From the NCBI GenBank assembly GCA_001795165.1, contig MGNS01000002.1:21350-40974 (forward strand): DNA of 19,625 nt, given 5' to 3'. Of the stretch, positions 8,121-15,808 are shown in pieces; position 1 is the stretch's first letter; the number at the start of each line of letters is the position of its first letter. Origin of the DNA: Chloroflexi bacterium RBG_16_57_11. Lineage in GTDB: Bacteria > Chloroflexota > Anaerolineae > Anaerolineales > UBA4823. The notes beneath the pieces were generated by a model, which saw only the letters and a program-made list of their open reading frames with translations, made no database searches and was not told where the DNA came from. The position numbers were made by a program, and so were the translations under genes.

Positions 8121-9062
8121 TTATTCGCGAGTATAGGGTACGCCAAGCGAGCTTGGAGCTTCGGAGCGCGCCCGGCTGCCCATCATGGCGAGGATGGCAA
8201 AGATATAGGGGAGCGCCAGCAGGATCTGGTAAGGGATCTGCACACCCACACCCTGCACATGTAACTGGAAGGCGTCAAGGAAAGCGAAGATCAAGGCCGC
8301 CAGTGTGATCCGCCAGGGCAGCCAGTTCCCGGCAATCACAATCACGATCGCCAGCCAGCCTCGACCGCCGGAGATTCCGGCAACAAAGCGAGGAGACGCC
8401 GCCAGGGTCAAGAAGGAGCCAGCCAGGCCGGCCATCATGCCGCCAAAAATGGTCGCCAGGTATCGCAAGCGGGCTACGTTAACCCCTTTTGTGTCGACTG
8501 CTTTCGGATTCTCACCCGCTGAGCGGATTTGGAGTCCATATTTTGTACGGTACAAGAAAAACCAGATCACCGGTACCATAAAAAAAGCAAAATAGGTCAG
8601 CCAGCGTTGCGAGAAGAAGATTTCCCCTACGAACGGTAGAGAAGACAGGTGCGGAATCTGGACTGGCTTGAAAATATCGGTAATCAAATAATCTACCTTA
8701 GCAGTGGAAGTCATCAACCTCAGCCAGAACAGGGAGATGCCCGCTCCGAGTAAATTGAGCGCCATCCCGGTAACAATTTGCTCCACCTTCAGCGTAATGG
8801 CCATGAACGCCATCAGCAACGCCATCAGACCGCCGGTCACGATGGCAGCCAGTACCCCCAGCCAGAGCGAGCCAGTGACATACGTGATCATAAAACTGGT
8901 GAAGGCGCCCAGTAACATCATACCTTCTATGCCCAGGTTCATGATCCCCGAGCGCTCGGTCACCAGCTCACCCAGCGCAGCCAATAATAATGGGGTAGCC
9001 AGGCGGATGGTTGAAGCCAGGATGCTAGCGATGATCGCCGCTTGAAAGATCTGATTCGACAT
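8121..9062 (-). CDS. BMP-type ABC transporter permease, second subunit
   Basis: 313 residues from the ATG at 9062, chosen because GGAG lies eight bases upstream and the protein then begins MSNQIFQAAIIAS, the usual start for this subunit; the longer frame to 9143 adds a charged, unlikely leader. It is a polytopic membrane protein of the BPD_transp_2 family (compare B. subtilis NupQ/YufQ), with the conserved ERSGIMNLGIEGMMLLGAF segment near residue 35 and GVNVARLRYLATIFGGMMAGLAGS in the cytoplasmic coupling region. With the other permease it forms the channel of an importer of the nucleoside class. Its start overlaps the end of the upstream permease gene by 38 bases, so translation is probably coupled. 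Confidence 0.9.
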   Translation of the reverse strand: MSNQIFQAAIIASILASTIRLATPLLLAALGELVTERSGIMNLGIEGMMLLGAFTSFMITYVTGSLWLGVLAAIVTGGLMALLMAFMAITLKVEQIVTGMALNLLGAGISLFWLRLMTSTAKVDYLITDIFKPVQIPHLSSLPFVGEIFFSQRWLTYFAFFMVPVIWFFLYRTKYGLQIRSAGENPKAVDTKGVNVARLRYLATIFGGMMAGLAGSFLTLAASPRFVAGISGGRGWLAIVIVIAGNWLPWRITLAALIFAFLDAFQLHVQGVGVQIPYQILLALPYIFAILAMMGSRARSEAPSSLGVPYTRE

Positions 9063-10152
9063 CCACAACTCTCCGGATTTGAAACCGTGAAAGAACAAAG
9101 GAAGCCAGTACGCACAACAATACGATCGCCTGGATGGCATCAACGAAAGCAGACGGCACGCCGGTTACCGTTTGCAGTCGATAGGCGCCATTGATCAGCC
9201 CGCCAAAAAGCAACGCCGCCAGGACCACACCTAAAGGGTCCAACCCGGCCAACATCGCCACGATGATGCCAGCATAGCCCAATCCGTTGGATAAATCCAT
9301 CACCAGGCGGTGCTGCACCCCATACAGCTCTCCCGCGCCAGCCAATCCTGCCAGCCCGCCACTCAGCAGCAGCGTAACCATGATCAGTCGTGAAATATTG
9401 GTACCCTTAAACTTCAGGGCTTTGGGGTTAAATCCCAGAGCCCGGATTTCATAACCCAACGGGGTCTTATCCAGCATCACCTTGACGGTGATTGCACTGA
9501 TCAATGCAACCAGGAACCCTAAATGGACTTCGGAACGGGGAAACAAAACCGGAAACCTGAGCGCTGCCGGGACCATCATCGTTTGCTGGTAAAAGGAGCC
9601 AGGCTCACGCCACGGTCCTTCGGCGGATAACATGAAGGATAAAAAATACAGAATGATGTAATTCATCATCACGGTAGAAATGATTTCATCCACATTGAAG
9701 CGGACTTTTAGCCAACCGGAAAGCACGCCTAGAAGCGCGCCTCCCAGAAAACAAAACAACAGGACGAGCAGGTAAAAAACTGGCCGCGGCAGGCCGCTGA
9801 ATAGGGTGAAGGCCAGGAAGCCAGCCATCGCCCCGCCGATCAACTGTCCCTCGCCGCCGATATTCCAGATCTTTCCACGAAATGCCAGAGCGGCTGCCAG
9901 CCCGGTGAGGATCAAAGGGGAGGCCCTGGCCAACGTATCCATGAATGCCCGCCAGCTACCGAAGGCTCCCTTTAGGAGAGCGCCAAACGCCTCAATCAGA
10001 TTGACCCCGGCGGTGAGCAGTAATAACGACGAAAAGAGCATGGCAGCCAGAAATGCCAGCACAATAGAAAGGAACTTTACTGACCGGCTGAGTTGCTGGC
10101 GCGGCTCGATCCTCCATCCTCGGGTGAGCGTGGTTTTTTGCGCCTGGCTCAT
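9025..10152 (-). CDS. BMP-type ABC transporter permease, first subunit
   Basis: 375 residues with a short basic cytoplasmic N-terminus and multiple hydrophobic segments; a BPD_transp_2 family member like NupP/YufP of nucleoside importers. Characteristic pieces are GKIWNIGGEGQLIGGAMAG, WLKVRFNVDEIISTVMMNY, and the coupling segment KGTNISRLIMVTLLLSGGLAG. The start codon overlaps the ATPase stop as ATGA (10149-10152), the usual arrangement for coupled transporter genes. The gene ends in TAG inside the next permease gene. It pairs with the second permease, the double ATPase and the lipoprotein encoded upstream. Transport of a purine, nucleoside or related heterocycle is inferred from the family. 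Confidence 0.9.
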   Translation of the reverse strand: MSQAQKTTLTRGWRIEPRQQLSRSVKFLSIVLAFLAAMLFSSLLLLTAGVNLIEAFGALLKGAFGSWRAFMDTLARASPLILTGLAAALAFRGKIWNIGGEGQLIGGAMAGFLAFTLFSGLPRPVFYLLVLLFCFLGGALLGVLSGWLKVRFNVDEIISTVMMNYIILYFLSFMLSAEGPWREPGSFYQQTMMVPAALRFPVLFPRSEVHLGFLVALISAITVKVMLDKTPLGYEIRALGFNPKALKFKGTNISRLIMVTLLLSGGLAGLAGAGELYGVQHRLVMDLSNGLGYAGIIVAMLAGLDPLGVVLAALLFGGLINGAYRLQTVTGVPSAFVDAIQAIVLLCVLASFVLSRFQIRRVVDVESDLSSGDHR

Positions 10153-11663
10153 GCGGTCACATCCGTAACGCCGGCCATTAGCAGGCCAATTTTCTCGATA
10201 TCGGCTTCTTCATCATCGAAGATACCCAGGATTTGCCCTTTGAAGATGACCGCGATGCGGTCCGAAAGATCCATAATCTCGTCTAAGTCTTCAGAGGCCA
10301 ACAGGATACCAATCCCCTCCTCTCGCTTTTCCAATAAGCGCTTGTGCACATATTCGATCACACCCACATCCAGCCCGCGCGTTGGTTGATTGGCCAGCAA
10401 GCATTGAGGGCATTGGGTGAACTCACGCGCCAGGATGATCTTTTGAATGTTTCCGCCGGAGAGAAATTTTGTCGGGTGGCTCAACGAAGGCGTTTTGATC
10501 TCGAAGGTGGATACGCACATGCTGGCAAACTTACGGATTTGCTCAAAATTGAGGAACAAACCGCGCCGGTAAAGCCTGGATCGCTGCTGACCGAGGATCA
10601 AGTTCTCGGATAGGCTAAAATCAGGTATCAAGCCTTCATGCAGGCGGTCTTCCGGCACATGCCCGACCCCGCGTACCATCACATAATTGCTGGACCGGTT
10701 CGTAATATCTTCGTCTTCCAGGAGCACCTGACCCGATTCGGCCCGCCGCACTCCAGACAGGACTTCGAATAATTCCTTTTGACCATTCCCGGAGATGCCC
10801 GCCAAGCCCAAAATTTCCCCGCGGTTCAGGGTGAACGAAACACCCTGCAAGACTTCCTGGCCCTTATCACCTCGGGCACGCAGATCTTTGACTGTCAGCA
10901 CCGGCTCCTGGCGCGAGGAGGCGGTCTTATGGACGGTGAAGATGACCTCTCGCCCCACCATCATCCTGGCAAGCTCAGCTTTGGTGACCTCGCTGGTCTG
11001 TACGGTTGCTACCAGCTTACCTCTGCGCAAGACCGTCACCCGGTCCGAGATCTGCATCACCTCATTCAGCTTGTGCGTGATCAGCAGGATCGATAACCCT
11101 TCGTGGCTCATTTGTTTCAGTGTTGAGAAGAACCTCTCGGTCTCTTGAGGGGTTAAGACCGCAGTGGGTTCATCTAGTATGAGCAACTCCGACCCTACAT
11201 ACAACGCCTTCAAGATTTCCACCCATTGTTGTTCGCCAACGGAAAGCTGCCAGATCTTGGCGTGTAGATCCACGTGGATGCCATAGGTCCCACAAATCCT
11301 GGTCAGGCGCTGCTCGGCTTGTTTCAGGTCCAGGATCAAGCCAGTTTCCTGGATGCCCACGACGACATTCTCAATCACCGTCAGGGGTGGCACCAGAACA
11401 AAATGCTGGTGGACCATGCCAATTCCAAGATTGATCGCATCCACAGGCGAGGCAAGCCGGACAGGCTTACCCTTGAAGTAGATTTGTCCAGAGTCCGGCC
11501 GGTAAAATCCATACAGGCACTCAGCCAGGGTGGATTTCCCCGCGCCATTCTCCCCCAGGAGGCAGTGGATTTCACCTTTGTAAATATCTAAGGATACCCC
11601 TTCATTGGCGACCACCTGGGGGAATCGCTTGGTCAATTGCTTGACACGTAATAATGGTTCCAT
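10149..11663 (-). CDS. BMP-type ABC transporter ATP-binding protein with two ABC domains
   Basis: About 504 residues with duplicated ATPase domains as in RbsA and NupO-type importers. The first has Walker A GENGAGKST (about 37-45), signature LSVGEQQ and Walker B LLILDEPTA. The second has a degenerate Walker A (GISGNGQKE), signature LSGGNIQK and a Walker B variant CLLANQPTRGLD; a degenerate second site is normal for this family. The second of two adjacent ATGs (11663) is preferred because GAGG lies four bases upstream of it; the first (11666) would leave only one base. It powers import by the two downstream permeases, with which it shares a four-base ATGA overlap. A strong hairpin separates it from the lipoprotein gene. 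Confidence 0.93.
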   Translation of the reverse strand: MEPLLRVKQLTKRFPQVVANEGVSLDIYKGEIHCLLGENGAGKSTLAECLYGFYRPDSGQIYFKGKPVRLASPVDAINLGIGMVHQHFVLVPPLTVIENVVVGIQETGLILDLKQAEQRLTRICGTYGIHVDLHAKIWQLSVGEQQWVEILKALYVGSELLILDEPTAVLTPQETERFFSTLKQMSHEGLSILLITHKLNEVMQISDRVTVLRRGKLVATVQTSEVTKAELARMMVGREVIFTVHKTASSRQEPVLTVKDLRARGDKGQEVLQGVSFTLNRGEILGLAGISGNGQKELFEVLSGVRRAESGQVLLEDEDITNRSSNYVMVRGVGHVPEDRLHEGLIPDFSLSENLILGQQRSRLYRRGLFLNFEQIRKFASMCVSTFEIKTPSLSHPTKFLSGGNIQKIILAREFTQCPQCLLANQPTRGLDVGVIEYVHKRLLEKREEGIGILLASEDLDEIMDLSDRIAVIFKGQILGIFDDEEADIEKIGLLMAGVTDVTA

Positions 11664-11726
11664 CATGCCTCAGCGTGAGCGTTCATGGATAGGCTGTAAG
11701 CGGACCGGTCCTTAAGCTAAAACACT

Positions 11727-11768
11727 GGGCCAGCCCCCAGCACCCCACAATCGGTCTGGGGGCCGCCC
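11727..11768 (-). other. Strong hairpin between the lipoprotein and ATPase genes
   Basis: CCCCCAG (11734-11740) pairs perfectly with CTGGGGG (11756-11762), extended by G33-C63 and an outer GGGC/GCCC stem with a small internal mismatch. On the transcribed minus strand it is followed after about ten bases by a short T-run (GTTTTAG). This looks like a partial terminator or mRNA-stabilising element that would leave more transcript for the abundant binding lipoprotein than for the membrane parts. Confidence 0.6.
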
Positions 11769-11798
11769 ATGATGAAACAATCTTCCAAAGCACCAGCG

Positions 11799-12932
11799 TT
11801 ACGGTGCGTCCGATTTCGGCGTCTCAATATTCAAAAGCACCGTGAATGTGCCGTCCAGGATCTCCTGGCGTTTTGCTTCAACCTGGTCGATTAAATCCTG
11901 GGGGATCTTTCCGTCCAACGTGTACCATTCGCCGATATCAGCGCCGCCTTCTGCCATGGTGAACCATCTTGGCTCAAGGTTGCCGTTGAGCGGCTTGCCT
12001 TCGGTCTTGAACGCCCACCATTCATCGATAATCCACTTGATGGAGGGGTCCCACAGGGCTAAGGTGCTGTTCGGGACATTATTAGGCGCCAATGGATTCT
12101 GGTCGCCAAAGTTGCCGTAGCACATGATGTCCTTCGTGGTACAGGCTTCCCAGCCATCGGCGAGCTGTAACAGCCAATCCACCCCGGCAGCCGCCTGGGC
12201 ATTGGTGGCCTCGTTGCCTTTGATCGGGTCATACCAGCTTTCGATGAAGGAAACCGTTTGCTTGACCTCCGGATTGACATCCTTGGCCCCCTGGAAGAAC
12301 GCGTTCAATTCATCGTTGACATCGTCATAGGCAAAGGTTGCAGCTGAGCCCACTTTATTGTTCTTGGTCAGCTTGCCGGCCATCAAGCCCAACAGATAGG
12401 CCGCTTCATGGACCCTCATATACACCCAATACTGGTTTTTCCCCAGCCCGCGGTTTCCAGATCCATGAACGACAAAAATCGTATCCGGGTAATCGTTCAT
12501 CATCTTTTCGACCTGGTCAGAGTAGGTGCTGGTCAACCAGACGATGTCCCGCGGAGCTGTATCCAGGTAATTACGGGCGACTTTGATGGCGTCATCACCC
12601 CAGGTGTTTTCGGTGACTTCGTAATTGATCGTAACCCCATGGGGTTTTTCAGCCTTTACCCTATCCAAGGCTTTGATGAACGAGGCATCCCACTGGCTTT
12701 CCAGGCTGCAGCAGGTGATGACCACCGCATTCAGCTCGGTCGGTCCCGCAGCAGCCGGTGGCTCTGTGGCCAGCGGTGCTTCGGTAGGGGCAGGCTGAGA
12801 AGGCGGCTCTGTAGCTGCTGGCTGAGCCGGCGGCTCTGTAACTGGTGGCTGAGTCGGTGGCGCGGCGCACGAGATGACCAGCGAGAGGACCAGGATGATC
12901 CCCATAATGCGCCAAGCGATTTTCGTATTCAT
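11799..12932 (-). CDS. BMP-family substrate-binding lipoprotein of an ABC importer
   Basis: 377 residues from the ATG at 12932, fixed by AGGAGG eight bases upstream (12941-12946); the frame extends further upstream but without signal. A signal peptide (WRIMGIILVLSLVI) ends in a lipobox VISC, so Cys22 becomes the lipidated residue. A Thr/Glu/Pro-rich linker (about 24-60) tethers the domain outside the membrane, a style common in Chloroflexota. The rest matches the BMP/PnrA-like family: DIVWLTSTYSDQ, FVVHGSGNR, the YLLGLMAGKLTKNNKVG region and GVDWLLQLADG. Family members bind purine nucleosides, and some bind other small heterocycles such as thiamine-type compounds. It precedes its ATPase and permeases and follows M3, so the ligand is likely the compound the methyltransferases act on. 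Confidence 0.92.
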   Translation of the reverse strand: MNTKIAWRIMGIILVLSLVISCAAPPTQPPVTEPPAQPAATEPPSQPAPTEAPLATEPPAAAGPTELNAVVITCCSLESQWDASFIKALDRVKAEKPHGVTINYEVTENTWGDDAIKVARNYLDTAPRDIVWLTSTYSDQVEKMMNDYPDTIFVVHGSGNRGLGKNQYWVYMRVHEAAYLLGLMAGKLTKNNKVGSAATFAYDDVNDELNAFFQGAKDVNPEVKQTVSFIESWYDPIKGNEATNAQAAAGVDWLLQLADGWEACTTKDIMCYGNFGDQNPLAPNNVPNSTLALWDPSIKWIIDEWWAFKTEGKPLNGNLEPRWFTMAEGGADIGEWYTLDGKIPQDLIDQVEAKRQEILDGTFTVLLNIETPKSDAP

Positions 12933-12968
12933 TGTAAAAACCTCCTTTAGTAAAATGAACGATCGAGT

Positions 12969-12982
12969 GTTTTCCGGAAAAC
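12969..12982. promoter_or_regulatory. Perfect 14-bp palindrome upstream of the lipoprotein gene
   Basis: GTTTTCCGGAAAAC is a perfect inverted repeat about 22 bases above the ribosome-binding site, in the 163-bp gap between M3 and the lipoprotein gene, the largest gap inside the minus-strand operon. It could be a regulator site or a small hairpin. No convincing promoter is seen beside it. Confidence 0.3.
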
Positions 12983-13095
12983 TGTCGGCAAACTTTGGTT
13001 TTTTCGCTGCGCCTCCTTTACAAATTTCCATATTATGGATTCCAGGTCAATTTATTCTCTCCGACATATACTCTTTATTACAAATTGTCCAACGG

Positions 13096-14469
13096 TTATC
13101 CAAAGTGCAGGCCCCATTGGGCCAGCTCAGCCAGCGTTTCATCAAACATCTGCTTCCACGCTTTGGTCGGCTGTATGGTCCCCAAATCATAGACCTCCTG
13201 GAAGGGCAGGCCATAGGGTTTTTGATCAAGCTGGTCCACATAACACGCATAGGCGCGTTGGGCGAGCTCTTCGGCGCGCCCACGATCCAGGCGAGCCGCT
13301 GCGTGCAGGATTTCCCCGCTGAAGCGGGCTTCCAATCCGGTGAAATGCGCCGGAACCACCCCGGTGGCTGAGCGCGGGCCGAGCAAGCGGCTGATCCCCG
13401 AAACCGTGCTCATGATTGTAAAGGCAGCAGTTTCGTAAAGTAAAGTCTTCGTGCCTGGCCCACCTACCGGCGTGATGGTCAGGTTGGTCATCAGGTGGGA
13501 GTTCCGTGCAAGGGCCTGAAAAGCCAGGCTGGTGGCCTGCATGACTTCTTTGCCGGTGTCATTAAAGTTGAAGGGATGCGTGGGGGACGAGCCGCAGCAG
13601 GCGGCCATAAACACCACGCTCAAGGCAATCATCGCAGCGGTGATCAGCACCGCCTGGCCGTCGATGCCGCCACCCAGCCCGCCATAGATCGGGTTGGCAT
13701 AAGGATCGACGATCCCGCCCATACGAATGCTGTGGGTGAGCTTGTTCAGGATCTCAAAATTGGCCTTCAGCTCGGAGACAATTCCGAAGGTATGCATATC
13801 GCTGGATCTCAGGCCGGCGGGGTTGACGGCAGAAAGCTGGCCAGCGTCGCTCATGCTTAGCATCAGCCCGGTCCAGGCCATCCCGGGGCGGCCTGCCCGC
13901 GCCAAGGCGATGCGCATCAAATCCACTTCTTCCCAGGCAGCCAGGATTTCGAGTGGCGAGCCGACGCGGATCTCCTGCCCGTGAACCGTCATTAGACTGG
14001 CGGGGCAGGTTACATCCACCAGCGGCTCCTGGATATAACTCTGCATCAGCGGGATAAACAGCTCTTCAGGGACCGGAGATCCGATCGAGCTGCCCATATT
14101 GATCGGCACCAGGGGGTCTTCGACCCTGCGGTAACGCTCCAGCACCGCGTCGGTACCACTCCCCAGCCAGACCTGGTCCGGGGCATCCGCAAGGGCGCTG
14201 AGCAGCTCTTCCAGGGTATACAGGATCACCCTGCTGGTAGACTGGTTATACACGCCACAGGCGGCCAGAAAATCCAGGGCCGCCTGCCAGGTACGGTCCG
14301 CCAGATCGTCATCCTGGTTGATGATGTTTTCAGGATGGACCTGGATTTGATATTCGCGTACCACCCTCCGAATGCCCCGGGTCACCTGGCGGTTGAACAC
14401 ATCTTCCTCCATTAGCGGGCCGGTCAAGCTGCGCTGGATCACATCCATGAGTCGGGTTGTATTTTTCAT
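13096..14469 (-). CDS. MtmB-family corrinoid methyltransferase without pyrrolysine (M3)
   Basis: 457 residues, full length for MtmB. Landmarks are GVYNQSTSR, GSGTDAV, SIGSPVPEE, SPLEILAAWEE, AGRPGMAW (192-199), NPIYGGLGGG, SPTHPFNFND, GGPGTKTLLYE and TGLEARFSGEILHAAA. The residue in the pyrrolysine position is Thr200, with no stop in frame. It is the closest relative of M2 in the window, so the two probably arose by duplication and then specialised, perhaps for different methyl positions or substrates. It lies 28 bases after corrinoid protein A, with AAGGA nine bases before its ATG, so it is cotranscribed with its likely methyl acceptor. Function beyond the family is unknown. Confidence 0.9.
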   Translation of the reverse strand: MKNTTRLMDVIQRSLTGPLMEEDVFNRQVTRGIRRVVREYQIQVHPENIINQDDDLADRTWQAALDFLAACGVYNQSTSRVILYTLEELLSALADAPDQVWLGSGTDAVLERYRRVEDPLVPINMGSSIGSPVPEELFIPLMQSYIQEPLVDVTCPASLMTVHGQEIRVGSPLEILAAWEEVDLMRIALARAGRPGMAWTGLMLSMSDAGQLSAVNPAGLRSSDMHTFGIVSELKANFEILNKLTHSIRMGGIVDPYANPIYGGLGGGIDGQAVLITAAMIALSVVFMAACCGSSPTHPFNFNDTGKEVMQATSLAFQALARNSHLMTNLTITPVGGPGTKTLLYETAAFTIMSTVSGISRLLGPRSATGVVPAHFTGLEARFSGEILHAAARLDRGRAEELAQRAYACYVDQLDQKPYGLPFQEVYDLGTIQPTKAWKQMFDETLAELAQWGLHFG

Positions 14470-14497
14470 CCCGGTTTATCCTTTATTCCCGGCTGTG

Positions 14498-15145
14498 CTA
14501 GAGCCCCATCAAGCTGGTCGCCTGTTTGACCGCTTCTACTGCGTCGTCGCCATAGCCATCCGCCTGGACTTTCTTGGCCCAATCCCGGCTGACCGGCCCG
14601 CCGCCTACCATGATCTTATACCGACGGCGGTAATCTTCATTCGTTTTTACCATCTCGATGGCATCCTTGACATAAGGCAGCGAGGGTAGCATCAAAGCCG
14701 AAATTGCGATGATGTCAGCCTCGAACTCTTTCGCGGCCCGGATGGCCTCCGCCGGGTTGACATTGACACCCAGGTCTTTGACCTCGAAACCATTCACCTC
14801 GAGCATTGCCTTGACGATGTTCTTTCCGATATCGTGCAAATCTCCCTGGATGGTGCATAAGACGATGCGGCCTTTCCTGGTCTGGGCGACCTCGCCAGCC
14901 TTCAGGTAGGGTCGCAAGGTCTCCTGCACTGCTTTGACCACCTCGGCCGCTTCCATCATCTCCGGCAGGAAGATCTCCAGGCGGCTGAATTGGTCGCCGA
15001 TATTCTTCAGACAGGGCTCGATGCACTCACGAAAGATCGCCAGAGGGGAGAGGCTACTTTCAGCCAGGCGGACGGCCTCGGCCTTGCCTGCCTCCACATC
15101 ACCGGTACGGATGGCTTGCTCAAGTTGTGTATATCTGGGATCCAT
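14498..15145 (-). CDS. Corrinoid protein A (MtmC/MtbC-type methyl carrier)
   Basis: 215 residues, the usual length for the corrinoid proteins of methylamine-type systems. Residues 1-85 form the helical cap domain (methionine-synthase B12-binding cap) and 92-215 the Rossmann-like cobalamin domain. The cobalamin signature is complete: DLHDIG at 102-107 with His104 as the lower cobalt ligand, SAL at 149-151 and GGG at 181-183. The protein accepts a methyl group from a substrate methyltransferase on Co(I) and passes it to a second enzyme. It lies between corrinoid protein B (six bases away) and M3. The ATG at 15145 follows GAGG by nine bases. The stop is TAG; only a few codons separate it from the next stop, so readthrough would mean little. 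Confidence 0.94.
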   Translation of the reverse strand: MDPRYTQLEQAIRTGDVEAGKAEAVRLAESSLSPLAIFRECIEPCLKNIGDQFSRLEIFLPEMMEAAEVVKAVQETLRPYLKAGEVAQTRKGRIVLCTIQGDLHDIGKNIVKAMLEVNGFEVKDLGVNVNPAEAIRAAKEFEADIIAISALMLPSLPYVKDAIEMVKTNEDYRRRYKIMVGGGPVSRDWAKKVQADGYGDDAVEAVKQATSLMGL

Positions 15146-15151
15146 TTCATC

Positions 15152-15808
15152 TCACCTCTGGACAAGTTTCTTGCACAGATCGACTGCACCGGCCGCATCC
15201 GCGGCATAGCCATCGGCGCCAATTTCGTTCGCCCAGGCCTGGTCGATGCAGCCGCCGCCGAGGATGATTTTATAGTTGAGTCGTGCGCCAGCCTCGGTGA
15301 ACAGGTTGATGGTGCTGCGCGTCGCCGGGCGGGTGGTGGTCATCAAGGCCGACATAGCGACGATGTCGGCTTTTTCGCGTTCTGCCGCTTCAAGGAATTT
15401 GCTCGGGGCGACGTCGCGACCGATGTCGATCACCTTGAAGCCGTGTGAGCTGAGCAAGGTCTTGACGATATTCTTGCCGATATCGTGGATGTCGTTCTGG
15501 ACGGTGCCCAGCACGATCGTGCCCAGCGAGGCCGACTGGCCTCCGGCAGCAACGATCTCCGCTTCGAGGATGTGGGTTGCCGCCTGAGCCGCGTCTCCGG
15601 CAGCCATCAGCTCGGGCAGGAAGATTTCGAACGCCTGGAACTGGCGCCCCACCTCACTCAGCGTAGGCACCAACACGTTCTGGATCAGGTCGAGCGGATC
15701 CTCTCCGGCGCTCAACGCCTGCTGGGTCAGGTCTTTAGCTTCCTCCACCAGGCCCTGGCGCAGGGCTTTGCTTAATTCACTGCGCAATCGTTCAGAAGGT
15801 TCCGTCAT
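15152..15808 (-). CDS. Corrinoid protein B (MtmC/MtbC-type methyl carrier)
   Basis: 218 residues from the ATG at 15808, selected because GGAGG lies ten bases upstream; the in-frame ATG at 15817 would be one base from that site. The N-terminal helical cap is followed by the cobalamin domain with DIHDIG at 106-111 (His108 is the cobalt ligand), SAL at 153-155 and GGG at 184-186. It is clearly diverged from corrinoid protein A although the genes are adjacent, so each may serve different methyltransferases. Its start overlaps the end of M4 by 17 bases, which points to coupled translation and to M4 as its natural partner. It acts in the cytoplasm as a methyl carrier; the downstream acceptor enzyme is not in the window. 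Confidence 0.93.
   Translation of the reverse strand: MTEPSERLRSELSKALRQGLVEEAKDLTQQALSAGEDPLDLIQNVLVPTLSEVGRQFQAFEIFLPELMAAGDAAQAATHILEAEIVAAGGQSASLGTIVLGTVQNDIHDIGKNIVKTLLSSHGFKVIDIGRDVAPSKFLEAAEREKADIVAMSALMTTTRPATRSTINLFTEAGARLNYKIILGGGCIDQAWANEIGADGYAADAAGAVDLCKKLVQR

Noticed and set aside
14498..14500. TAG stop of corrinoid protein A as a possible pyrrolysine codon
   Set aside because: Readthrough would add only four residues before a TAA, and the residue would fall after the end of a complete cobalamin domain.
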